In this document: positions 45,605 to 56,871 of the stretch, one piece after another
How positions within the stretch are numbered: the stretch's first letter is position 1
Layout: each line of letters starts with the position of its first letter
DNA from: Ophiura sarsii
Lineage: Eukaryota > Echinodermata > Ophiuroidea > Amphilepidida > Ophiuridae
Assembly (NCBI GenBank): GCA_035610835.1
Contig: CM069449.1
Span: 6,966,542 to 7,030,541 of the forward strand
Direction of reading: 5' to 3'
Length of the DNA: 64,000 bases
Notes under the pieces: model-generated
What the model saw: only the letters and a program-made list of their open reading frames with translations
The model's database searches: none
Told to the model about the DNA's origin: nothing
Position numbers and translations under genes: made by a program

Positions 45605-47529
45605 ATAAGCGATACTCACGGAAGTACGAGACACTTCCATACTTCCATGATAACCGGCTAATTGTTGGCTGTGACTGAATTCAAAATTTTACTCTCCACG
45701 TAACTTTTGAATTTAGCGCCACTTATTATCCATACCGTGATTGCTGTTTTATATAGGGATATGTACACGTACATGCACAATGCTGTCTCGCGCCGAGCGC
45801 GCGGCAAACCAACGCACCTGTTGGCATTGTTAGAATTTAGAACGCGGATAATTAGAGCTCGCACCAAAATACCTGGGATGTTCTCGCTGTAAATAATGAA
45901 TTAAACACTTTTCGCTAACTTCAAAATATTGTTTTAAAATAATGTTGAGACTTCAGCATTTTGATAGACTTAATTTATTTTTAATATTTTGTTTGAATCT
46001 ATAAAAATGTGTTGTTTAAAACAATTCAGCCAACATTGTTTAAGTTTTAAACAACATTGGTAAAATAAACTTTGATTTTCATAAATTTAACCAATAATTG
46101 TTTAAAATTTAACCAAAATTGTGCAAATTTAAACAATGTTGGCTAAATGTTTTTAAACAACAATTTTTTAAACAGTGTTTTAACAGTGTAACAACAACAA
46201 CAACAAACAACAATTACAACTTAAACCAACAACAAATCCCTGTAGGTCCCATTTAGGGGTGTTTCCGTAACCTGACATACTTTATCTGACATACTTTATC
46301 TGACACAGTTTTGTCTGACAGTTTTTTTTAGGCGTTTGATGAACTCCTGAAATAAACTTACCCCCTGAAATGGCTATTCCATCAAATAAACGTACCCCCT
46401 CTGAAATAAAAGGCTGTTCCATCAAATAAACTTACCCCCTCCTTTATTTCAGAGGGAGTAAGTTTATTAGATGGAATTTAAGAGGGAGTAAGTTTATTTG
46501 ATGTAACAGCTTTTTATTTCAGAGGGAGTAAGTGTAGAACAGCCTTTTATTTCAGAGGGAGTAAGTGTAGAACAGCCTTTTATTTCAGAGGGAGTAAGTG
46601 TAGAACAGCCTTTTATTTCAGAGGGAGTAAGTGTATTTGATGGAAAATATAGGCTTTTCAATCAAACAAACTTACCCCCTCTGAAATGACTATTCCATCA
46701 AATAAAATTACTCCCTCTGAAACAAAAGGCTATTCCATCAAATAAACTTACTCCCTCTCAAATGGCTATTCCATCAAATAATTCCTCTGAAATAAAAGGC
46801 TGTTCTACACTTACCCCCTCTGAAATAAAAGGCTGTTACATCAAATAAACTTACTCCCTCTGAAATTCCATTAAATAAACGTACTCCCTCTGAAATAAAG
46901 GATGGGGTAAGTTTATTTGATGGAATAGCCATTTCAGGGGGTAAGTTTATTTCAGGAGTTCATCAAACGCCTAAAAAAACATTGTCAGATAAAACTGTGT
47001 CAGATAAAGTATGTCAGGTTACGGACCCCCCCCCCCCCCCCCCCCCCCCCCCCATTTAGTGATGTCGGGTTTTAAGATTTTTACTAAGTTCGCTAAATGG
47101 ATAATAATTTAGCGCGCTTCAATTTGTCTCAGAATCTACTGACATGAATTTTTGAGTCAAGTAAAATTCTGGTGTTTGCTTAACTCTGAACATAAATAAT
47201 AGGTCAAATTGAAATAGCTAACACTTCAATGGTGCCATTCATAATATCAATTTTAAAAAAAAAATGCTATCCTTATACGTTCAAATCGATCGAACTTGGC
47301 TAAAATCAGTACTTTTTTTTATTAAAAAAATACATTTTTGAACTTTGACCTCTACTTTCAAAGGAACGATGACTATGTATACACTCTCTTTTATATCAGC
47401 AACTTTTCCATTTTGCCTTGAATCATATCACGAAATGTGGAGACAATTGCTTTCATATTATGCTCTGTGGGTCCCATTTAGCAATGTCGGGTTTTAAGAT
47501 TTTTTACTAAGTTCGCTAAATGGATAATT

Positions 47530-48452
47530 TGCCCTTAGATGCCACCCCGTAAAACACCAATAAGACAAACACGAGATAGGAATTTGTAGGACTGGCTGAG
47601 ACCATTGGAACCGTTTTATTGTAGAACAAACCCAATTTATATGGGTTACGACGACGACATACTCATCAAATATCACCACGACTTTAATATGACATTTACA
47701 CATTCATTTATAACATTTACTACTATGGACAACAGGATATACGAAGACGAGGTAGACATGACATATACAAGGAACACAACGGTGTACACGACGAACACAA
47801 GGTGGACATGACAGAAATAGTTGCCGGAGGGAGCCGGGGCGAAAACACTTCCCATGAGCCCAGCAACGGAAGACTCAGTCACCGCAATCAGTGGTGACGC
47901 GGAAAATGCCCCCGCCCCGACTCCGCCCGACCCCCCACTTCACGCCACACAAGGGACCGTCTATAAGAGGGACCTCATTGCGGCAAAAGCAGGTAGGGGT
48001 GTGGAAGGATGAAGGACCAAACAGGACCCCCCTCCAACATAGCACATGAGGGATACCTCCCAACTCCCCCTAACCTTACCAGCACCAGGTGCCCAACAGT
48101 ATACCTGAAGACCTCCTCCATCCCCAGAGGCAAGCACAAAGGGTGGGTGGGAGGGAAATTTACCAACTAGCCCTGATGGTCTCAACCGAAAATGTGACAA
48201 GCAAAGCGCAACCGAAAAAACCGCGAAAGAATAGAGAGCCTTTGATTGGCTGGCGTCACAACCAGACGACTATTCACCTCGGTACACAGCCACGCATGGG
48301 CAGTCAACCGCATATGGCGAGTCGGTCGATAAAGGGGGTGATTTAAATTACAATGCTCTCAATTCATCCCCAAAAAGTGTGACCAACCGAAAATACAGGG
48401 TGTCCCAAATGGCAAATTTTGCATTCGCCAGACAAGCTGTCAAATGCATACT
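47530..48452 (+). mobile_element. Short member (923 bp) of a head-to-tail Helentron-like pair
   Basis: It starts TGCCCTTAGATGCC and ends AAATGCATACT. The left 430 bp match the start of the following element almost base for base, and the last 295 bp match its end. Only about 198 bp in the middle (47960-48157) are private. The next element follows immediately with no spacer. Left flank GGATAATT plus the sequence after the second element (TAGCGCGC) restores the uninterrupted satellite exactly, so there is no target duplication and the insertion point is between two T. A hairpin GACAAGCTGTC lies 11 bases before the 3' end. T/T insertion without duplication is established for Helentron/Helitron2 elements, and a 3'-subterminal hairpin for Helitrons. 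Strand is given by this reading. Confidence 0.72.
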
Positions 48453-48881
48453 TGCCCTTAGATGCCACCCCGTAAAACACCAATAAGACAAACACGAGAT
48501 AGGAATTTGTAGGACTGGCTGAGACCATTGGAACCGTTTTATTGTAGAACAAACCCAATTTATATGGGTTACGACGACGACATACTCATCAAATATCACC
48601 ACGACTTTAATATGACATTTACACATTCATTTATAACATTTACTACTATGGACAACAGGATATACGAAGACGAGGTAGACCTGACATATACAAGGAACAC
48701 AACGGTGTACACGACGAACACAAGGTGGACATGACAGAAATAGTTGCCGGAGGGAGCCGGGGCGAAAACACTTCCCATGAGCCCAGCAACGGAAGACTCA
48801 GTCACCGCAATCAGTGGTGACGCGGAAAATGCCCCCGCCCCGACTCCGCCCGACCCCCACTTCACGCCACACAAGGGACCG

Positions 48882-50780
48882 ACTGCAGGAGGGCACTTGA
48901 CAGCCCCCCCCCCCCCCGCCTTTTTCAAAAACAAACCAAACATACAGATTGACGGACGCCCAAACAGGACACACGATGTGGGACAACCATTAAGAATTCA
49001 ACTGATAGTAGCCGGCTGCGCAAAACTCGAAAAACTCAGTGAGAAAACGAGAAACATAGTATTTGGCTCCGTTTTTAAAACACGCTGCTACACTATCCCG
49101 TGCCAATTCGGTGTTGAATTCTCAATAGACCAACATGAATGAAATGTACCACTTATTAGGATAAGTGACTCATGACTAACGACATACGATGAAGTAATAA
49201 TTAGAAATCAATATGTGGCTTAAACTCAATCAACATTTGAACAATTTGCCTGATAGCACAACGATTTCATTGATACGGCATTTACTGATCAGTCTTTATT
49301 GAAATATTCAGAATAAACCAACCAAGGGCAACTTGCAACGATTTGCCTGATTAGCTGGATGTTCACATTACCAAGGCATTCAATGTTCTATACCGGAGTG
49401 CTCAGAAACGACCCACCAATGGCAATTTGCACAATAGCAATTTGGAACGACCTCATTCACAAAGCATTATTGCTGTTTACAAGAAAATCATATGAATCAA
49501 TGTCACAAACAGATTGAGCGTCATCGGCCTCCTGGTCCATGCCACTTTAGTACTTCCTACACAACGCCTCACTGCTAACGGGTTACCTCGGCACTCACAC
49601 GGGCTGTGGGTCACCAGCGTATATAGCTACAACAGCCATCACCAACGATCCAGAACGTTACTGCAAGGATTATTTCAAACAAAAACAAAATTGGGCAAGC
49701 CCAAGTAAATAGTTCGACAAAAATACCGATTTACGTGTTAGATAACTAAATGATGCATCAATAATACTAAAAACACCAATAGTGCTTATAGTTATACCTA
49801 CAGAATAGGCCGACATTGCTTTGACCATAATGATTTGATCATTTATTCATCATACCTTATGAAATTGACAATTGTGTCTCGTATGTAAATGTAAGCGTCA
49901 TGCTGTATCAAGCGAATGATAATATATCTTAACATTCATAACATTTTACATGGTTCAAAACAACCAAAAATGAGATAACTATTCATACTATCCGCCTATA
50001 CTGATGCTTAAAGGAATACACAGTAGTGTTGAAGAATTTCATTTGGATATAATTTACTTCAGAATTGAAGATGAACAATACCCATGGTCATTTATTATGA
50101 TGCCCCTTACGAATCATGAAAGCAGCCTTTATGCCCAGCATATTTATATTGTGACTGTTTATAGAGCTTTCTAATGTGAAATGCTTGCCAAAGCCGTAGA
50201 TCAGAATAGTTCAATTGATGTACAACGAGGGCTGATTGTCTGAATCCTGAAGTGTGGGTTCATACATGTAATACAATATTGTAACCATGTACAAATCCCA
50301 GTTTGTATCACCATTGAAGGCGCAGCCTCCAACACATTACTGAAATAATGACCCTCCTAGAAACTATAGGCCTTACGACATGCACGACAGCAACAACTGC
50401 AGCTGCTGTTTCACTGCAAGCAATCTGTATTCCCTTTAACATGTGTAAAACTCTTGGTTGATCCATATAATAATGTACGTAGATCAAAAGTTTAAATCAT
50501 TAATTCTTTGGACGAACAGTTTTAAACTGCAATTAATAAACATATATTAGATATGATCAAATACAGCAAACATCAATCAATATTAATACTTTCCATGCGG
50601 CAGGCGTTTGCAGACAAATCATCTGAAATTTCACATAATGTTTAAAAAAAATAACTAAAATTCATTACCATATTTGGAACCACCATGATGATTACATTGA
50701 CGTAAGCACAAACATTCATAGTATTGATCCTGCAATTCCTCCCCTTCCCGGAACAAATGCACGCTCTAGCATAAGGTTTG
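48882..50780. other. Interior of the long element, first part: no gene recognised
   Basis: AT-rich unique sequence after a C run (about 48904-48917). Scattered short open frames (for example 49514-49708) carry no recognisable motif and look random. I see no tRNA, no long inverted repeat and no tandem repeat here. It may be host DNA acquired by the element. Confidence 0.5.
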
Positions 50781-52130
50781 AGAACTCGTAATCCTAATCA
50801 CCATCAAATCACAATCCTAATCCTAAACGCACCACAAATAAAATCGCAACCACAAATAAAAATCGCAAACACAATCATACCATCAATCACAATTTAAAAA
50901 AACCAAATCACACTAATAGCCACAAACAGTCACGACACCGACTACCCACACATAATCATATTCACGTAACAATAACCCCCCACCCCCCCCCCCCCCCCCC
51001 CCCCCCCCACCCACACAATACACACTATCAAGCCCCAAACGTCATACAATCGTAACATTATGCATACCAGCAAGATATACCAACTGAGTGCGGGGGATAG
51101 ATAAGACACAATCAAAATCATAGTCACACGCACAAACAGATACAATCATAATCATAAGTACAATCACGACTATGATCAAAATCACAATCACAAACATAAT
51201 ACCATAACAATCATAATCACCTTTGAAAATTATGATCATAATCCAACAGCGCGATCACAATCGAATTCATATCACAGAAACAATCAAACTCATTATAACA
51301 GACACAATCACAGGCACAATCCTAATCAAAATCATAATCACAATCACAAAACAATAAGTCACAACTTTTTTCTTTTCTTTTTCAGAATCACAATCACACT
51401 CATAACCAAAACCATAATCACGATCATAACCATAACCAAAAGCACAATCATAACCACGACCATAATCATAATCCAAACCACAATCATAATTCAAATTACA
51501 ATCATAATCATAATCCAAATCACAACCATAATCACGATCATAATCATAATCACATTCCCAAACACAACGCACTCATACTTCATAATTCGCCTAAATAGAA
51601 TTAAAATAATAATCGGAATACTTGATCTGAACGATGCCATGTCATGAAAAATATTGCAAAAAATGAAAATGAAACGTCACCACGAACACACACACTTCAA
51701 ACCTGCGAGTAATGATACTAAAAAATGTAAAAATGTAAAAAGAATAGAATCAGAATCTCGAAATACCGCATAAACACGATCAATCACAATCATTATCGTA
51801 CCAACACAATCATAAAAATCAAAAAAAAATCATAATCACCATCATAATCCTAAACAAACCCACACAATCACAATCATACCCACGATCACACCCGTTATCA
51901 AAACCCCGACTGCAAACAAAAATAATCATATTCACGTAACAATACCCCCCCCCCACACACACACCCCCACACAGAGGACACAATTCGCATTATTACTTAT
52001 CATAATCGCAACCAAAACCACAATAAATCGCAATCATAACCACTCTATCAATACTCAATCGTAATCGAAACCAACAAAACCAATCCAAACCCATAATTTT
52101 CAACATAGACAATCACAAACATAACCACAT
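50780..52130. repeat. Degenerate (AATCAC/AATCAT)n low-complexity region
   Basis: About 1.3 kb in which AATCAC, AATCAT and AACCAC-type hexamers follow each other irregularly, best seen at 51390-51560. Reading the minus strand gives artificial Y-D-C-D peptides. Two C runs (about 50976-51008 and 51945-51955) each follow the same AATCATATTCACGTAACAAT motif, which suggests an old duplication of roughly 970 bp within the region. Confidence 0.75.
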
Positions 52131-55100
52131 CACTATCACTCAGATCCCTGGTATTAAAACAGTGCAGTAAACAAAATCATTGACTGACTGATTGAATAAT
52201 TATTGTAAAAAATCACCACCATATCCACCATTGAATCGGGTCGTATTTATAAATATCATCGAGTCTTAATCGTGTACGCCCACAAATCACATGCTTTATA
52301 TGTTTACAACGCATTCACCCAGAGATACAGAAACCTGAATGGGAGATAATCGTTGTTATAATCGTATAAGGCCATGTGTTTTGAACTGACCACCCAAAAA
52401 GGGTGGCGGCGTTGCATTTTTGGTGACGAATCATCCATCTCTCTCTATTAACTCAACAACTAAATGTGGTAGAGTTATAGTTTAGGTGTCATTTAAAAGC
52501 TTATTTATCTAGCTACACTGTGTGAATAAATCAGGTATTTCTATAACTGTTTGGCTGAGATATGATTGATTATATTTCGAAAGTCAGGGGTGGCGGCGGT
52601 GGCGGTGGCGGCGGTGGCGGTGGCGTTGTGTACAATCTCTATGGGGAATATAGAAAATGTTCCCAATTCTACGTTCAAATTACAATAACTCCAAATCTCT
52701 GTATGGTACAAACATGATTTTGCTCTCATTTTATAGATTGTTTTATATTCTATAAGTTTCTGTTTCAACAAACGTGTCAACTATTACGTAACAATTGTAA
52801 TCACGAATCGATTGCATTGTCCTTGGCTTTTTCCCTATTCTCTACACAGTGAACTTGTCCTAATTCATCGGTTTTACATACATGACTATAACAACAGAAT
52901 TATTCAACCGATGATAGCAAAGTTATACATTTTTGGAAAGCTCTCAAATAGGGGAATTAAAAAATGCCGCTTAAATCAGGATAGGGTGAATAGCCAAAAA
53001 AATATATGTGAAAACTCGAATAAATATGAAATGTAAACGTTTGCGCTCATTTACTTCCCGATTTAGTATATTTCAACAAGTTACCCTTGACAACCATTAT
53101 ATTCTGATGGGTAAATTGCATGAGGAACTAATATGCACAGTAAAATGATGATTGGGATAGGAATAAAAAAAATATTGAGCTTTAATCAAAATATGAAAAA
53201 AGATCGATATTCTTTGAACATTCTTAATCACAAGATGTTACCATTAAGTCCTATGCAAATTCCAATCTCATATTTGGATTCCTTGTGAGATTACCGTTTA
53301 GAAAATATATACTTTTTATGGGGTAGAACCAGTAATTATTGCGATATGCTAATTCGAATCTCAGATGGTGTAAAATGTAAAAATCTGGACATGCAACGGG
53401 AAGGATGGCGAGTTCAAAACACATGGCCATAAAATCAATGTTATTGTTATTTATTTACCTGGACGTACTGACATTACTAAGAATTTGATAATGGTACCGT
53501 AAATCATACCAAACGTGGCAATAGTATAAATGTGTATTTGGACCGATGGCCTCAAGTACTTGGAAATAAAAACTAAAACTAAACTAACCAACTGGTGCGG
53601 GGGGAAAAAAACAAGGGAGAATATACTAGGGCAAGCAATAAGAATTGCTGTGCACTGCACAACAATATTACACAGCCACAACATTACTGCACACACAACG
53701 ACAGAAATATCACGTAACAATAAGTCAAGTGGAAAAACCACCCTTCACAAGGGGAAAAAATCACAACCAAAAACTAGGCCTATACCGAAGATAGTGAAAT
53801 GCACAAACACACCACTACAAATATAGCGCTATATCAGTAAATGATGTTGCCTAAAAACATTTAAGTCCTCACCTAATCACAACCATAAGTTAACCATAAT
53901 TACGTCAAAACTGCAATCATAATCAAACATAACCAAACACTGAATAAAAGAATCGTCACAATCAAAAAGTAGGCCTAATCAAAATCACTAGCAGAATCAT
54001 AACAATATTTGTTTTAAAAATCCATCATCTAACTATTGCCAGTGTTAAAAGTGTGTACTCATTACTGTACACTGCCTAATATTATTGGAAAGACGCTCAA
54101 ACATATCATACAAACTGCCACTGATCATACCCGATTATTTTTAATTATTAATATAATGAACGGCCCCAACAGCACAAGTTAAGACATACGAGAATTAATT
54201 TAAATTGACGTTATAGATCTGTGCGCAAATTAAATGGTCAAATTACATTAGATAATTATTTTCCTACTCCATGATGCATGGTTTAATCATGGACTTATCT
54301 GATAAGTCCACGGTTTAAGAAATATAACGGTAATCCCCCAATTCAACAGGTGCGAGGATACGAGACGAATTAGGCCTATTCAATATAGAGAGAATATCAA
54401 TCAGAGAAGATTACCTCTCCACTCAAAAACCATGAATGAATAAGGATTACAATATGAATGAGCCAATTGAAAGGACGAAGGTTCCCGAATCAATAACCAG
54501 ATGTGTACCTTCCAACCAGCATTGATTAAATATGTGACAACACCACACTTATAGAAAATGTGTAATATATCAAAAGAAAAAAATACACCATTAAACCAAA
54601 GATTAGGCGATTAAAACCGTATGAATGCACGGGGGAAATAAAATACAACGCATTGAACGGAAATCAATCTTGCACAATTAGGACGAAAACTAGATATTGA
54701 CCCAAGGGGTAAATGAGCCATGTACACGCGATAAGGAATGAGTTGCACCCTATATTCACAAGTAGTTTACGGAAAATAATATTGCGACCGGGCGCATGAC
54801 TCGCATCAAGGAAATCCCTGGATACAAATGAGCAGTGTCTCATTTATCATACGAACAATAATTTCATATCACCAAAAAACAAACAATGCAATATTCACAC
54901 CAATTCGCCAAAATATTGGACCAATAGATCTAAGGATGCAATATGGTACACAATATGGTGTAGGAAAGTGAGCGGGGCTTCAGGACATGATACTGATGTG
55001 TGGAAAAAATATAACTTGCTCACCGAATAAATGTTGACAATTATTAGCACAAAAGCAGTGGCGCCTGGATTCCCTGTAGAAGATAGCATCGCCGATTTAG

Positions 55101-55688
55101 GCCCCTTGCAACATATGGTAGGAAGTACAGGTAGCCTCAACAAAATGGCGGAAGCATTCGATGTCTCTGGCAAATTCACGCTACATGATGCCGTTGTACT
55201 CGGCAGGAGGTATTTCACGATAAGACAAAAAAAGAGAGAACATAATCAACAAACAATTCTGCAAATTTATATTAATGCAAAAAAAAACCACAATATTAAA
55301 ACTAACTTTTAAAGGCGATTACTAGGCAAAAGTTGTGCCCAGAAGATTAAACTTTACACATTTTACGCACACACCATGACAAATTTAACAATTCCGATGA
55401 ACATATGATGAAGGAAACCACCGGACGCACGTAAATAAACCATATCACATATTTAAACGACCGAACGCATCATGCCAATTATAGTGGACACACTAAACCC
55501 TAAAATCAATGATATTTCAAGATGTACAATTTTAAACTCAATCTTACCTCGCCAAATCCAAGTCATGGCATATAATACCAAGGAATAAATTGAAGAATTC
55601 TGGTTCAACCCAACAGTCACAGTCGATGTTAAACTCTTGAAATTTTTTCCAATGCGTGATAATCACCCAGCAATGAATTACGTATTTA
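52131..55688. other. Interior of the long element, last part: no confident gene
   Basis: AT-rich sequence with one hexanucleotide tract (GGTGGC)n at about 52587-52625. Overlapping open frames on both strands at 54895-55312 (107 codons minus, 93 codons plus) have ordinary amino-acid composition and higher GC than their surroundings. They could be a captured exon, but I recognise no domain and cannot choose a strand. Other frames are short and AT-driven. Confidence 0.45.
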
Positions 55689-55696
55689 GCGCAGAG

Positions 55697-56101
55697 CAGG
55701 GGCGTAACTACTTTTTTTGAGTGGGGGGGATGAAAGACTTTTTTAACCTCAAAATATTTTTTTACTCGCTACGCTCGTAAAACTATTGCCCGCCTTTTGT
55801 AACCCAAATAATACACTTTTTACAGATTGGGCTCATTTTATAGCCCAAAAATCGCTGTCGTCATTGTTTTCATTTTAAAATGATAAAATCCAAACTGCAA
55901 TGAATGAATTGAATGTCCCAGTGTGGTTGTGTCCAGTGTGCAGTGTGTGAATCTTTACGCCCACCTATTTGTTTAAATACGTCACTTTTAAAATTATTGG
56001 TTATGAAAAATCTGGGGGGGATGATTACATTAGGCATCCCCCCCAGGTAAAAATCTGGGGGGGATATATCCCCCCCATCCCCCCCTGTTGTTACGCCAGT
56101 G
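55697..56101. mobile_element. hAT-type MITE (405 bp) with 8-bp target duplication
   Basis: The ends are CAGGGGCGTAAC and, inverted, CACTGGCGTAAC. An exact 8-bp direct duplication GCGCAGAG flanks it (55689-55696 and 56102-56109). Eight-bp duplications with short inverted repeats starting CA are the established signature of hAT transposons. Internal G and C runs (GGGGGGGAT and its complement) form a smaller inverted repeat. No transposase is present. It lies inside the long Helentron-like element, just before the conserved 295-bp 3' block. Confidence 0.85.
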
Positions 56102-56871
56102 GCGCAGAGCACGACATTTACCAACTAGCCCTGATGGTCTCAACCGAAAATGTGACAAGCAAAGCGCAACCGAAAAAACCGCGAAAGAATAGAGAGCCTT
56201 TGATTGGCTGGCGTCACAACCAGACGACTATTCACCTCGGTACACAGCCACGCATGGGCAGTCAACCGCATATGGCGAGTCGGTCGATAAAGGGGGTGAT
56301 TTAAATTACAATGCTCTCAATTCATCCCCAAAAAGTGTGACCAACCGAAAATACAGGGTGTCCCAAATGGCAAATTTTGCATTCGCCAGACAAGCTGTCA
56401 AATGCATACTTAGCGCGCTTCGCTGTCTCAGAATCTCGTGACATGGATTTTTGAAGTCAAGTAAAATTCTGGTGTTTTCTTAACTCTGAACATAAATCTT
56501 AGGTCAAATTGAAATAGCTAACACTTCAAGGGTGCCATTCATAATATCAAATTTTAAAAACAATACTATTCTAAACCTTTTCCACGCGGCAGACAAGCGT
56601 GGTTAAGCGTTCAAATCGCTCAAACTTGACTAAAATCAGTACCTTTTAATACAAAAATACATTTTTGAACTTGGACCTCTAATTTCAATGGAACGATGAC
56701 TATGTATACACTCTTTTCTATATATGCAAATTTTCAATGTTGTCTTGAATCATATCACGAAATGTGGAGACAATTGCTTGCGTATTAGGCTCTGTATGTC
56801 CCATTTAGTAATGTCGGGTTTTAAGATTTTGTACTATATTTTTGGGAGTGTCGTCTGTCTATATTTTTAGG

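Larger units (their letters stand above)
48453..56410 (+). mobile_element. Long member (7958 bp) of the Helentron-like pair
   Basis: It has the same two ends as the short member (start TGCCCTTAGATG, end GCATACT, with hairpin GACAAGCTGTC 11 nt before the end and an imperfect hairpin GGCAAATTTTGCATTCGCC further in). A weak subterminal inverted similarity, TGCCA...ACACC near the start against GGTGT...TGGCA near the end, fits the asymmetric subterminal repeats known for Helentrons. The interior from 48882 to 56115 shows no Rep, helicase or other transposition gene, so it is non-autonomous and has probably acquired foreign DNA. It lies downstream of the short member without spacer, as expected of rolling-circle or circular-intermediate integration. 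Confidence 0.68.
43677..56871 (+). repeat. Satellite unit 12, short form, broken by two large insertions
   Basis: Satellite sequence remains at 43677-43908, 45605-47529 and 56411-56871, together about 2619 bp. That equals the length of units 13 and 14, which share a deletion of about 36 bp after the A run near offset 235. The foldback is at 46257-47052. The two gaps are the GGGGCCC-ended element and the head-to-tail pair described separately. Confidence 0.92.

Noticed and set aside
47605..47811. 68-codon frame conserved in both Helentron-like elements
   Set aside because: The surrounding non-coding sequence is equally conserved between the two copies, the peptide has no known motif, and the frame is short.
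51267..51572. Y-D-C-D-rich 101-codon frame
   Set aside because: Produced by the degenerate AATCAC/AATCAT repeat on the opposite strand.
47530..56410. Interpretation of the pair as one LTR retrotransposon with two LTRs
   Set aside because: The shared start and end blocks are arranged start-end, start-end rather than as identical direct repeats at both extremities. There is no target duplication, primer-binding site or gag-pol.
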